NCBI GenBank assembly: GCA_903881585.1
Contig: CAIRTW010000217.1
Location: 1-50,673 of the forward strand
Origin: an uncultured Bacteroidota bacterium
GTDB lineage: Bacteria > Bacteroidota > Bacteroidia > Chitinophagales > Chitinophagaceae
Reading direction: 5' to 3'
Length of the DNA: 50,673 nt
Shown: one piece after another, positions 44,068 through 50,673 of the stretch
Layout: the number at the start of each line of letters is the position of its first letter
Position numbering within the stretch: position 1 is the stretch's first letter
Position numbers and translations under genes: made by a program
The notes under the pieces: model-generated
What the model saw: only the letters and a program-made list of their open reading frames with translations
Databases searched by the model: none
Told to the model about the DNA's origin: nothing

Positions 44068-44922
44068 GTGCGCAATTTTATACTCTTTGTACGGCGCTTT
44101 TTTAACCTCATATTATTTCTGATACTGGAAATAATATGCGTGATACTTATAGAGCATACCAACACTTTACAAGGCAACGACATCATCAGCTCGGCCAACA
44201 TGGTCTCGGGCCTTGTTTATAAAAAGCAGAGCGATGTGGTCTATTACTTCGGACTGCGGAAGATGAATGACAGCCTTGTAAATGAGAATGCCCGCTTACG
44301 GAATCAGATAGACCAGTTGCATAGTGTAGATACACTAAAAGACAGCCTGGTACACCGCAAACTGTACCCTACCGATTCTTCTACGCATATTGTGAAGTTT
44401 GCTGATTATTTATACCGCACAGCACGTGTCATTAACAACTCCACGAATGCAAGCGACAACTACATCACCATAAACCGGGGATCGAAGGATGGCATTGCAA
44501 AAAATATGGCCGTAATTTCGGGAACAGGTATAGTGGGCCGGGTAGAGCATGTATCCGCTCACTTTGCAAGTGTGCTGTCTATACTGAGCTCTAAACAAAG
44601 AGTGAGCGCCAAGCTGAAGGACGGAACGAACGGATACATCAATTGGGATGAGAAGCAACCCGATGTACTGATAATGACGGATATACCGCAACAGGTAAAG
44701 GTGAAAAAAGGGGATTCGGTTTTTACTGCTGTTTTCTCTATTTTTTCTCCCGATATACTTATAGGAACTGTGCTGAAGACGGTAGTAGTGAAGAAAAACG
44801 CTATGCAGCTGATATACCTGCAATCGTCGACGAACTTTCACAATCTGCAGTATGTTTACGTGATCGAAAATAAGATGGTGGTGGAAAAGAAGATAGTAGA
44901 AGATTCGTCGGCTAAAAAATGA
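44068..44922 (+). CDS. mreC: rod shape-determining protein MreC
   Basis: A 284-residue protein of the elongasome. It starts at GTG 44068. A single N-terminal membrane helix (about 10-28, LFLILEIICVILI) is followed by a coiled coil (about 65-95, RKMNDSLVNENARLRNQIDQ) and the periplasmic MreC double-barrel (YITINRGSKDGIAKNMAVIS, GTGIVGRVEHVSAHFASVLS, GYINWDEKQPDVLIMTDIPQ). It links MreB inside to penicillin-binding proteins outside. It is 141 bases after mreB, with a dispersed repeat between them. Confidence 0.93.
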   Translation: MRNFILFVRRFFNLILFLILEIICVILIEHTNTLQGNDIISSANMVSGLVYKKQSDVVYYFGLRKMNDSLVNENARLRNQIDQLHSVDTLKDSLVHRKLYPTDSSTHIVKFADYLYRTARVINNSTNASDNYITINRGSKDGIAKNMAVISGTGIVGRVEHVSAHFASVLSILSSKQRVSAKLKDGTNGYINWDEKQPDVLIMTDIPQQVKVKKGDSVFTAVFSIFSPDILIGTVLKTVVVKKNAMQLIYLQSSTNFHNLQYVYVIENKMVVEKKIVEDSSAKK

Positions 44923-45040
44923 TCACCTCTGCCCTCGTTCGACTACGCTCACAATGACAGGCGAAGGAAAGGGAGAAGTAGAATGAGTTGCGTACGCAAC
45001 AAACAAATAAAGGGTTAAAAAGTTAAAGGGTTAGAAAGAC

Positions 45041-45586
45041 ATGAACGTTTACATAAAAAATATTTTACGTTTCTGTATTATCATCTTGCTGCAGGTGCTG
45101 ATCCTTAATAAGATCACGCTGCGCTGGTGGAGTGAGCCTTCCGGTTTCCCGGTATTCATCCCGTATGTATATCCCCTGTTCATTCTTTTATTACCTTTTG
45201 AAACGCCGGTATGGGCATTGCTTATCGTGGGCTTCGTGCTTGGCACTACCGTAGATTCTTTTATGAATACAGCAGGTATGCACGCTTTTGCCACTGTTGT
45301 CATTGCCTACCTCCGCACCAATGTACTCAGTGCTTTGTTGCCACGCAACCTATCGGAATACGAAGGCCAGCACCCGTCGATAAGAAGCATGGGCTGGATG
45401 CCCTTCCTGGTGTATAGCGCCTTTCTGATAGTGCTGCATCACTTTGTTTTCTTCTCAATAGAATTATGGAATTTCTCAAACTTCGGTTTCCTGCTGCTGA
45501 AAATAATTGCTTCTTCTCTTACCTCTATGCTGTTTATTATTGTGTACCTGCTTCTTTTTACCAGGCAGAGTACATCAAGGATATAG
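45041..45586 (+). CDS. mreD: rod shape-determining protein MreD
   Basis: A 181-residue inner-membrane protein with five or six helices. The pattern (RFCIIILLQVLILNKITLRW near the start, GFVLGTTVDSFMNTAGMHAF in the middle) is that of Bacteroidota MreD. It lies 118 bases after mreC on the same strand. In most Bacteroidota the next genes would be mrdA (PBP2) and rodA; here the next gene is on the opposite strand and phage-like, starting four bases after the mreD stop. Confidence 0.88.
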   Translation: MNVYIKNILRFCIIILLQVLILNKITLRWWSEPSGFPVFIPYVYPLFILLLPFETPVWALLIVGFVLGTTVDSFMNTAGMHAFATVVIAYLRTNVLSALLPRNLSEYEGQHPSIRSMGWMPFLVYSAFLIVLHHFVFFSIELWNFSNFGFLLLKIIASSLTSMLFIIVYLLLFTRQSTSRI

Positions 45587-45590
45587 ATGT

Positions 45591-45968
45591 TTAGTCAAGA
45601 GGCAAAATGACGTTGAATTGAATTATATAGTCTGCAATGGCTACATCGGGTCTGAGCCAGTTAATTCCTATTTGGCCTGCATTATTTAATGCTCCGTTAA
45701 TTTGTTTTATCCATGCAACACCAACATCATCTTTTATCAAATTGGAAAACGCATATGTTGCGATGAATGGTACCTCCAAAGAAACGGGCCAATAAGTCGT
45801 AGGCAATATTCCCATTATAGAATACAGGGAGGTAGGAGATCCTGCAAAATTTTGCGCATTGTTGGCAGTTAAAACGCCCCGTATTTGTAGTGAATTCGTA
45901 AGAAAGTTTTTCTTATAATAAATGTTGCCTGTTACGCCACCATCTGAAGGTGCGGTATTTACGATCAT
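45591..45968 (-). CDS. phage tail-fibre-like C-terminal fragment
   Basis: A 125-residue open frame whose content (GGVTGNIYYKKNFLTNSLQI, RGVLTANNAQNFAGSPTSLY, IMGILPTTYWPVSL, then IIQFNVILPLD at the end) resembles the C-terminal domain of phage tail or receptor-binding proteins in Bacteroidota phages and prophages. I base this on the overall pattern, not on a named motif. The reading frame stays open for 17 more codons upstream before a stop, without another usable start, so this may be the remnant of a longer gene. It faces mreD, four bases from it. Confidence 0.5.
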   Translation of the reverse strand: MIVNTAPSDGGVTGNIYYKKNFLTNSLQIRGVLTANNAQNFAGSPTSLYSIMGILPTTYWPVSLEVPFIATYAFSNLIKDDVGVAWIKQINGALNNAGQIGINWLRPDVAIADYIIQFNVILPLD

Positions 45969-46406
45969 TGTGTTCCAAGCACTCTCCTTGTTATTGTTGC
46001 GGGTAACAAATACGCACTGTCATATCCCCTATACGGCACATCATGTAATTTTTTCCGATGCTAACAAACTGATTTCTATATCGCTACATGTTCGCACAAC
46101 CTCGTCTTTTTCACAAGCCTGTTTTCCTGCGTTTTCATTCACGTCTCAAAAACATATTAGCCGTATTTCATGTTCCATTCGCGGCAATACACCACTGAGA
46201 AACATAAAATACGGCTAATACTACTCACACATCACACTCATTCACTCATTCACTCGTTCACACTATTCACAACTATCTTCATCCTGCTCACAACTCACTA
46301 ATCATTACTATCAGCATCTCTCGCGACTATCTACTAGCTACGATCTACTAATTACTCACGACTATCTACTCGCAAACTTTAGACTTTCTACTTTAGACTC
46401 AAAAGA
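45969..46406. other. 438-base noncoding stretch with a G-poor tract
   Basis: No gene seen. It holds the inverted repeat 46156-46219 and, from about 46220 to 46405, a tract made nearly only of A, C and T with few G on the plus strand. That tract has short direct repeats (GACTATCTACT at 46325-46335 and 46360-46370; TTCACTCAT-like words near 46240). Confidence 0.6.
46156..46219. repeat. 19-bp near-perfect inverted repeat
   Basis: ATTAGCCGTATTT-C-ATGTT (46156-46174) pairs with AACAT-A-AAATACGGCTAAT (46201-46219); only one pair is mismatched. The centre is 26 bases. It is at the right scale to be an end or core of a mobile palindromic element, or a transcript-stabilising stem. Confidence 0.8.
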
Positions 46407-46883
46407 CTAAGCAAAATCCATCTGGCTCTCTATATAGCTCCGTATCTTACGTATATAGTCATAATAACCCATCTGCATGCGCACAAAAAACAAGAGCAGT
46501 ATTCCCACGCCCAGGCCCAACAGGGCATAAGATATCATCACGTCCCCACCCACCAGCATCAGTATCACCGCTGCAGCTATCAGAAACGAGCTGAAAATAA
46601 TAATGAGCAGTGGCCCACCAAGGTCCAGTTTGCGCATTTTTGAGGTTACTACTACGTTCATTTTATTTCCGTCCTCCCTCATTTCTACTTTTGTTATTGG
46701 CAGTGTTTTTATACCCTCTTCCTGCTCCGCATGTGGTATTATCCGCAGCGACTGCTCTTTCTCTACCACCTCAAAATCCATGTTGTGTATCTTTACGTGA
46801 TGCCCTATCAGCCTGGTTTTCAGGTCTTCCCTGGGTGTCGTTGACCGGTACTTTTGCGTTTTTGTGAATAACATAACATTCAT
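46407..46883 (-). CDS. membrane protein of unknown function, two helices
   Basis: A 158-residue protein. Residues 1-85 are charged and soluble (EDLKTRLIGHHVKIHNMDFE, TKVEMREDGNKMNVVVTSKM). Two membrane helices follow (about 92-112, IIIFSSFLIAAAVILML, and 118-138, YALLGLGVGILLLFFVRM) and a short C-terminal amphipathic segment. I do not recognise a family. An ATG at 46874 (three residues in) is an equally possible start. It stands alone with no strong promoter. Confidence 0.65.
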   Translation of the reverse strand: MNVMLFTKTQKYRSTTPREDLKTRLIGHHVKIHNMDFEVVEKEQSLRIIPHAEQEEGIKTLPITKVEMREDGNKMNVVVTSKMRKLDLGGPLLIIIFSSFLIAAAVILMLVGGDVMISYALLGLGVGILLLFFVRMQMGYYDYIRKIRSYIESQMDFA

Positions 46884-47032
46884 TTTTAAGGATGTGCAAT
46901 AGCGTTTCTTATATAGACGTACGTATGGGTCAAAACGTTAGGGTCTTAATACTACTTTAACAAAAAGTATGCCATTTTCAAGTCTTCATTATTCTATACA
47001 CCCCGAATATCCTTTATTGCGCACACCTTTCG

Positions 47033-47040
47033 TACCTTTA
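47033..47040 (+). promoter_or_regulatory. possible -7 box of the DEAD-box helicase gene
   Basis: TACCTTTA differs from TAnnTTTG at one base and ends 17 bases before the TTG start at 47058. Confidence 0.35.
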
Positions 47041-47057
47041 TTGAAAATATACACGCT

Positions 47058-48260
47058 TTGATTTTCGACGATTTTGGATTTGACGATGACCTCATGGATG
47101 GTATTGACGCCATGGGTTATCATACCGCTACTCCTGTGCAGGAGCAGGTAATACCCCACATCATTGCCGGCAGGGATATTATAGCCGCCGCGCAAACAGG
47201 CACCGGCAAGACCGCTGCTTTCTTATTACCCGTCATACACAAGCTCCTCACAGAGCATCACGAGGGCCACAAGATCAATGCCATGATCATCGTGCCCACC
47301 CGCGAGCTCGCCGTGCAGATCACACAGGCGCTTGAAGGTATATCCTACTACACGTCCATCAGTTTCATTTCTGTTTATGGCGGCACCGGCGGCGCACTTT
47401 TTGCAAATGAGAAAAAGGCCCTCACATCGGGCGTCGACATTGTTGTCTGCACGCCCGGCCGAATGATCTCCCATCTCAACATGGGCTACGTTCCGCTCGA
47501 TGGCCTCCGCTACCTCATACTCGATGAAGCCGACCGTATGCTCGACATGGGCTTCTACGACGATATCATCAAGATCATATCCTACATGCCTGCCGAGCGG
47601 CAAAACCTCCTGTTCTCGGCTACCATGCCTCCCGGGATACGCAAGCTGGCAAATACAATTCTAAAGAAACCAGTAGAGATCAACATTGCTATCTCTAAAC
47701 CACCCGAAAAGATAAAGCAGGAAGCTTTTCTCGTTTACGATGCACAAAAAATACCACTGGTAAAACACGTGCTCCAGCAATCACAATTCGATAGTGTGCT
47801 CGTCTTTTGCTCCAGTAAGCTGAGTGTGAAAAAACTAACCGAAGAGCTTAAGCGCGCCCGGTTCTCTGTCGACCAGATACAGTCCGACCTCGACCAGGAA
47901 AAGCGCGAGCAAGTGTTGCTCGATTTCAGAAGCAAAAGGCTCAAGGTGCTTGTAGCCACAGATATCCTCAGCCGCGGCATCGACATCGAAGACATTGACC
48001 TCGTCATCAACTACGATGTGCCACACGATGGCGAAGACTATATCCACCGCATTGGCCGAACAGCGCGCGCCTCCACCAAAGGCGCTGCCTACACATTTAT
48101 TACTGAGAAAGAGCAATACAAATTCGACAAAATAGAAAAGCTCCTCGGCCACGCCGTAACAAAGGCAACAGTCCCCGCCGAATTTGGTCCCGCACCAACT
48201 CCCGGAGCTGCCTCATCTCACAAACCCGCAAAGAAAAAACATCGCAACCTAAAAAGATAA
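47058..48260 (+). CDS. DEAD-box ATP-dependent RNA helicase
   Basis: A 400-residue RNA helicase that unwinds short RNA duplexes with ATP, probably in ribosome assembly or RNA decay. I use TTG 47058 because it keeps the aromatic residue of the Q motif (FGFDDDLMDGIDAMGYHTAT, then PVQ); the first ATG (47094) would lose it. Motifs in order: AAQTGTGKT (about 44-52), PTRELAVQ, GGTGG, TPGRM, LDEADRMLDMGF, FSATMP, VFCSSKLS, SRGIDIEDIDLVINYDVP, HRIGRTAR. The tail after residue 370 is short and basic (HKPAKKKHRNLKR). Single gene. Confidence 0.95.
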   Translation: MIFDDFGFDDDLMDGIDAMGYHTATPVQEQVIPHIIAGRDIIAAAQTGTGKTAAFLLPVIHKLLTEHHEGHKINAMIIVPTRELAVQITQALEGISYYTSISFISVYGGTGGALFANEKKALTSGVDIVVCTPGRMISHLNMGYVPLDGLRYLILDEADRMLDMGFYDDIIKIISYMPAERQNLLFSATMPPGIRKLANTILKKPVEINIAISKPPEKIKQEAFLVYDAQKIPLVKHVLQQSQFDSVLVFCSSKLSVKKLTEELKRARFSVDQIQSDLDQEKREQVLLDFRSKRLKVLVATDILSRGIDIEDIDLVINYDVPHDGEDYIHRIGRTARASTKGAAYTFITEKEQYKFDKIEKLLGHAVTKATVPAEFGPAPTPGAASSHKPAKKKHRNLKR

Positions 48261-48742
48261 TACTCGCATCAGTTACCTGCCGCAATGTAGAGCCGTTGCG
48301 CTGCAACGTCTAAGTACTACAACGTCTAAGCAGTGCAACACTGCCATGTCAGAATTCGATATCGCCAGAACATTTTACTCGCAGCTTGGCGGTCTTTAAA
48401 ACAAACTAAGAGAATTGCGAGCTTTGCGTCCCTGTCTGCCGACAGGCAGGTTTGCGCGAAACCTTTACACTTTGCATGAAAAACTTCACCCACTACTTCA
48501 CACTCCCATTAAAAATAATCCTCACAAACTTAAAGATCGTAATCCGTCTCGCTTGCAAACCATTTACTGTCCACAACTTAAAAAGCAGCAATATCTACCA
48601 GTTGCATTTTCAAGCCTTTCTTCCTTGTTATCCACACAAAAATGTTTCATCATGTAGCGCTATTCGCTACATCACATACCACTTTCAGCACGCCATGTAT
48701 CTCAAAATTGCCCGTCTGCAAAATGTGACTCACCTTTGTGCC
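48261..48742. other. 482-base noncoding gap before the phage module
   Basis: The frame of the next gene is open back to 48452, but that extension has no protein-like character and runs through the direct repeat (48414-48456), so I treat it as noncoding. A perfect 8-bp stem, ATGTAGCG/CGCTACAT (48652-48672), and a promoter-like pair (TTG at 48708-48710, 20 bases, CACCTTTG at 48731-48738) lie upstream of ATG 48743. If used, that promoter would leave almost no leader. Confidence 0.5.
48414..48456. repeat. direct repeat, copy 1 (with copy 2 at 49644-49686)
   Basis: These 43 bases, which include GAGCTTTGCGTCCCTGTCTG and the palindrome CCTGTCTGCCGACAGGCAGG, are identical to 49644-49686. A more diverged match extends on both sides (for example CTTGGCGGTCTTTAAAA before it and GAAACCTTT after it), making a repeat of about 100 bases that brackets the small terminase-like gene. 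Confidence 0.85.
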
Positions 48743-49192
48743 ATGAAAGAAGAATTATCATACAGTCAGAAGAGAGAATGGGCGAAAACACAATACACAA
48801 AAGAAGACATAAGCATCCGCGACATTGCGCTCAAAGTTGATGCGGATGAAGCTATTGTACGCTCATGGATACAAGAGGGCAAGTGGGTTGAGATCAAACG
48901 TTCTGCCCTCACTTCTAAAGCAGTGCAGCTCGACTACTTTTACAACGCCCTGGAAAAAGTTACCAGCCGCCAGGCTACCGACAATTTAAAAGATGTGGAG
49001 CTAATGGTCAAGTACACTGCGGCCATAAAAAATCTGGAATCAGAAACAGGCGTATCCTCTATTGTCCAGGTAGCCGAAACATTCACCACATGGCTCCTCC
49101 GCCGCGACCCCGAACTTTCAAGAACAGTCACCGCACATTTCGATGCCTTCGTCCGCGAGCACGATATCACACAGGCAAAAGAGATTATGTAG
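48743..49192 (+). CDS. phage small terminase-like protein
   Basis: A 149-residue protein from ATG 48743 (MKEELSYSQKREWAKTQYTK). Residues about 18-48 form a helix-turn-helix: EDISIRDIALKVDADEAIVR then SWIQEGKW. The rest is helical (LDYFYNALEKVTSRQATDNL, MVKYTAAIKNLESETGVSSI). This is the shape of small terminase subunits, which bind packaging DNA and hand it to the large subunit, and a terL homologue follows at 49742, supporting that reading. It could also be a DNA-binding protein of another phage role. No integrase, repressor or head gene precedes it. Confidence 0.7.
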   Translation: MKEELSYSQKREWAKTQYTKEDISIRDIALKVDADEAIVRSWIQEGKWVEIKRSALTSKAVQLDYFYNALEKVTSRQATDNLKDVELMVKYTAAIKNLESETGVSSIVQVAETFTTWLLRRDPELSRTVTAHFDAFVREHDITQAKEIM

Positions 49193-49418
49193 TACCGGGA
49201 ACGCTCAAACTACAAATACAACACACAGCTTCCGGATGCTGAACGTAATTGTCTCTTATTTTGCGGCAGGCTTGTACCTGCAGATACTCTTCAAATGATC
49301 CCGACTGCTCCGTTAGGAGCTGCTGCTTTGTAGCAATCCATTTTTCTCATGAAGGTATGCCCCCGTACGGGCTACCCACCACACTACCCCTTCATAATCT
49401 CACCATTCCCCCAAAACT

Positions 49419-49589
49419 ATGACAGACAAACAATGGATAGACCGCTGGCGCTATCATGCCAAAGCCATCTCGCAGGAAATGCAGCCAAACCTTCAGGCCG
49501 CCGACACGGAAGTATCACCTGAAAAAAAAATCCCGCCCGCACTCAAATTACAGTATCCGAAAACTTCAAAACATCAGGGCAAAAAATAG
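49419..49589 (+). CDS. 56-codon ORF duplicating the terL start
   Basis: ATG 49419 opens a 56-residue frame beginning MTDKQWIDRWRYHAKAISQE. The large terminase gene at 49742 begins MTDKQWITRWGGHAKMIMAT, so the first dozen or so codons are duplicated, also at the DNA level. After about residue 20 the two diverge: the short frame continues MQPNLQAADTEVSPEKKIPP and stops at 49589. It is either a broken copy of terL or a small gene sharing its N-terminus. It is too short for most gene finders. Confidence 0.5.
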   Translation: MTDKQWIDRWRYHAKAISQEMQPNLQAADTEVSPEKKIPPALKLQYPKTSKHQGKK

Positions 49590-49643
49590 ATGCCTCCAAA
49601 ATATTTCATTCGCGCCTGGCGGTCTTAAAAATGAAATGAGGGC

Positions 49644-49686
49644 ATTGCGAGCTTTGCGTCCCTGTCTGCCGACAGGCAGGTTTGCG
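49644..49686. repeat. direct repeat, copy 2
   Basis: Identical to 48414-48456 over 43 bases; it lies between the short terL-like ORF and terL, 56 bases before the terL start. Confidence 0.85.
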
Positions 49687-49741
49687 AGAAACCTTTTCGT
49701 CTTTGCAAGATGTTTTTCACGGAAGTAAAAATCACCAATTT

Positions 49742-50673
49742 ATGACAGACAAACAATGGATAACCCGCTGGGGTGGTCATGCCAAAATGATCATGGCCAC
49801 CACAGAGGTAAATGCAAACGAATCGAAAAAAGAAGCAGGTAAAAGAAAAGCAGAGTTGGAAGCAGAACCGGAAAAATGGTTCAATTATTATTTCCCGGCT
49901 TATGCCTTTGCCACACCTGCCGCTTTTCACAAAGAGGCCACAAAGCGGATAATAGAAAACGCCGAATGGTACGAGGTAAGGCTCTGGAGCCGGGAGCTGG
50001 CTAAAAGTACCCGCACCATGATGGAGGTTTTTTACCTCACATTGGTTGGCCATAAGACTATAGAAGGTGATCTTATGCCCAAACGCTACGTGCTCCTCAT
50101 CAGCAACAGTCTTGATAATGCTTGTCGCCTGCTCATGCCCTACAAAACAAACTTCGAATGCAACCGGCGCATCATCCAGGACTATGGCAAACAGCAAACC
50201 ATCGGCAAGTGGCAGGAAAGCGAGTTCATAACACAAGGCGGCATTGCTTTCCGCGCCCTCGGTGCCGGTCAAAGCCCGCGCGGCGCACGAAATGGGCAAG
50301 CCCGGCCGGATATACTATTATTTGATGACGTGGACACGGATGCCGATTGCCTCAACCCGGAGATCGTTGCCAAAAAATGGCGATGGATCGAAGAGGCCGC
50401 CATCGGCACCCGTTCCGTATCATCTCCCACTACTATTATATTCTGTGGCAACCGCATCGCCGCAGATTGTTGTGTTGACCGTGCCACAAAGCTCGCAGAC
50501 TACAGCGAGGTCATCAACATCCGAGATTCGCTGGGCAACTCCTCCTGGACCGAAAAAAACAACCAACAGGATATTGATCGTGTATTGGCTCAGAAAAGCT
50601 ATGCAGCCCAGCAAAAAGAATACTTCAATAACCCCATTACCGAAGGGTCGGTGTTTAAAGAAATGGCATACAA
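49742..50673 (+). CDS. phage terminase large subunit, cut by the window end
   Basis: ATG 49742 opens a frame of 310 complete codons that runs off the window. Residues about 80-96 (RLWSRELAKSTRTMMEV) hold a Walker A-like AKST motif in the form common to tailed-phage terminases. GAGQSPRGARNGQARPDILL and FDDVDTD (about 173-200) form the segment before Walker B plus the DD of Walker B, and TTIIFCGNRIA (about 230-240) is motif III-like. The end reached (NNPITEGSVFKEMAY, about 295-310) precedes the nuclease domain. TerL pumps DNA into the phage head with ATP and cuts the genome. This places a phage packaging module at the right end. Confidence 0.87.
   Translation, partial: MTDKQWITRWGGHAKMIMATTEVNANESKKEAGKRKAELEAEPEKWFNYYFPAYAFATPAAFHKEATKRIIENAEWYEVRLWSRELAKSTRTMMEVFYLTLVGHKTIEGDLMPKRYVLLISNSLDNACRLLMPYKTNFECNRRIIQDYGKQQTIGKWQESEFITQGGIAFRALGAGQSPRGARNGQARPDILLFDDVDTDADCLNPEIVAKKWRWIEEAAIGTRSVSSPTTIIFCGNRIAADCCVDRATKLADYSEVINIRDSLGNSSWTEKNNQQDIDRVLAQKSYAAQQKEYFNNPITEGSVFKEMAY

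Noticed and set aside
48452..48742. 97-codon N-terminal extension of the small terminase-like protein
   Set aside because: It reads through a direct repeat and stem-loop DNA and does not look like protein; ATG 48743 is preferred.
49625..50299. 224-codon minus-strand ORF
   Set aside because: Opposite the terminase large subunit, which has recognisable motifs on the plus strand.
1..50673. tRNA, rRNA and riboswitch genes
   Set aside because: I looked in the gaps for tRNA T-loop words and long conserved RNA folds and found none I could support by eye; a covariance-model scan (tRNAscan-SE, Infernal with Rfam) would decide.

Overview
The window looks like chromosomal DNA of a Bacteroidota bacterium, most likely from the Chitinophagales/Sphingobacteriales side (inference from gene style; no rRNA or tRNA gene was seen). 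Grounds: several secreted proteins end in a type IX secretion (T9SS) sorting domain; there is a DUF5606 gene and a DUF4293 gene; promoters, where visible, have the Bacteroidota -7 box TAnnTTTG about 20 bases before the start codon; Shine-Dalgarno sequences are mostly absent.

Layout. 1-4,500: a T9SS NHL-repeat protein, a DoxX-like membrane protein and two small exported proteins. 4,600-6,800: a RelE/ParE-type toxin-antitoxin pair directly followed by a cystathionine synthase/lyase, then a four-helix-bundle gene. 6,900-9,700: a sugar nucleotidyltransferase, then an archaeal-type AAA ATPase with a DUF234 nuclease-like tail, bracketed by copies of one 50-base palindrome. 9,700-13,900: serS, a DUF4293 protein, and an operon of Xaa-Pro aminopeptidase plus a beta-barrel protein. 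14,100-20,600: a 2,155-residue cell-surface protein with a lectin-like head, 19 Ig-like repeats of about 71 residues, six more Ig-like domains and a T9SS signal. 20,700-30,200: a TonB-dependent receptor, a periplasmic protein, dGTPase, an AlbA_2/RecG-like ATP-binding regulator carrying 11-bp tandem repeats, queA, nadC and a lipid kinase. 30,200-33,600: an IS1634-type transposase remnant, lipoproteins, an amidase lipoprotein and repeat-rich noncoding DNA. 33,600-42,600: dcd, a DUF5606 gene, an M16 homologue without its zinc motif, a thioesterase, a polytopic membrane protein, a T9SS protein and a short carB. 42,900-45,600: mreBCD. 45,600-end: a phage-tail-like fragment, a two-helix membrane protein, a DEAD-box RNA helicase, then a phage packaging module (small terminase-like gene, a 56-codon duplicate of the terL start, and a terL that runs off the window).

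Most genes are housekeeping or cell envelope. The accessory signal lies in four places: the palindrome-flanked ATPase, the toxin-antitoxin pair, the 11-bp-repeat regulator, and the phage module at the right end. Perfect inverted repeats with 13-27-base arms and 18-46-base centres recur in the noncoding gaps. The best candidate for something undescribed is the ATPase unit with its palindromes (8,028-9,629).
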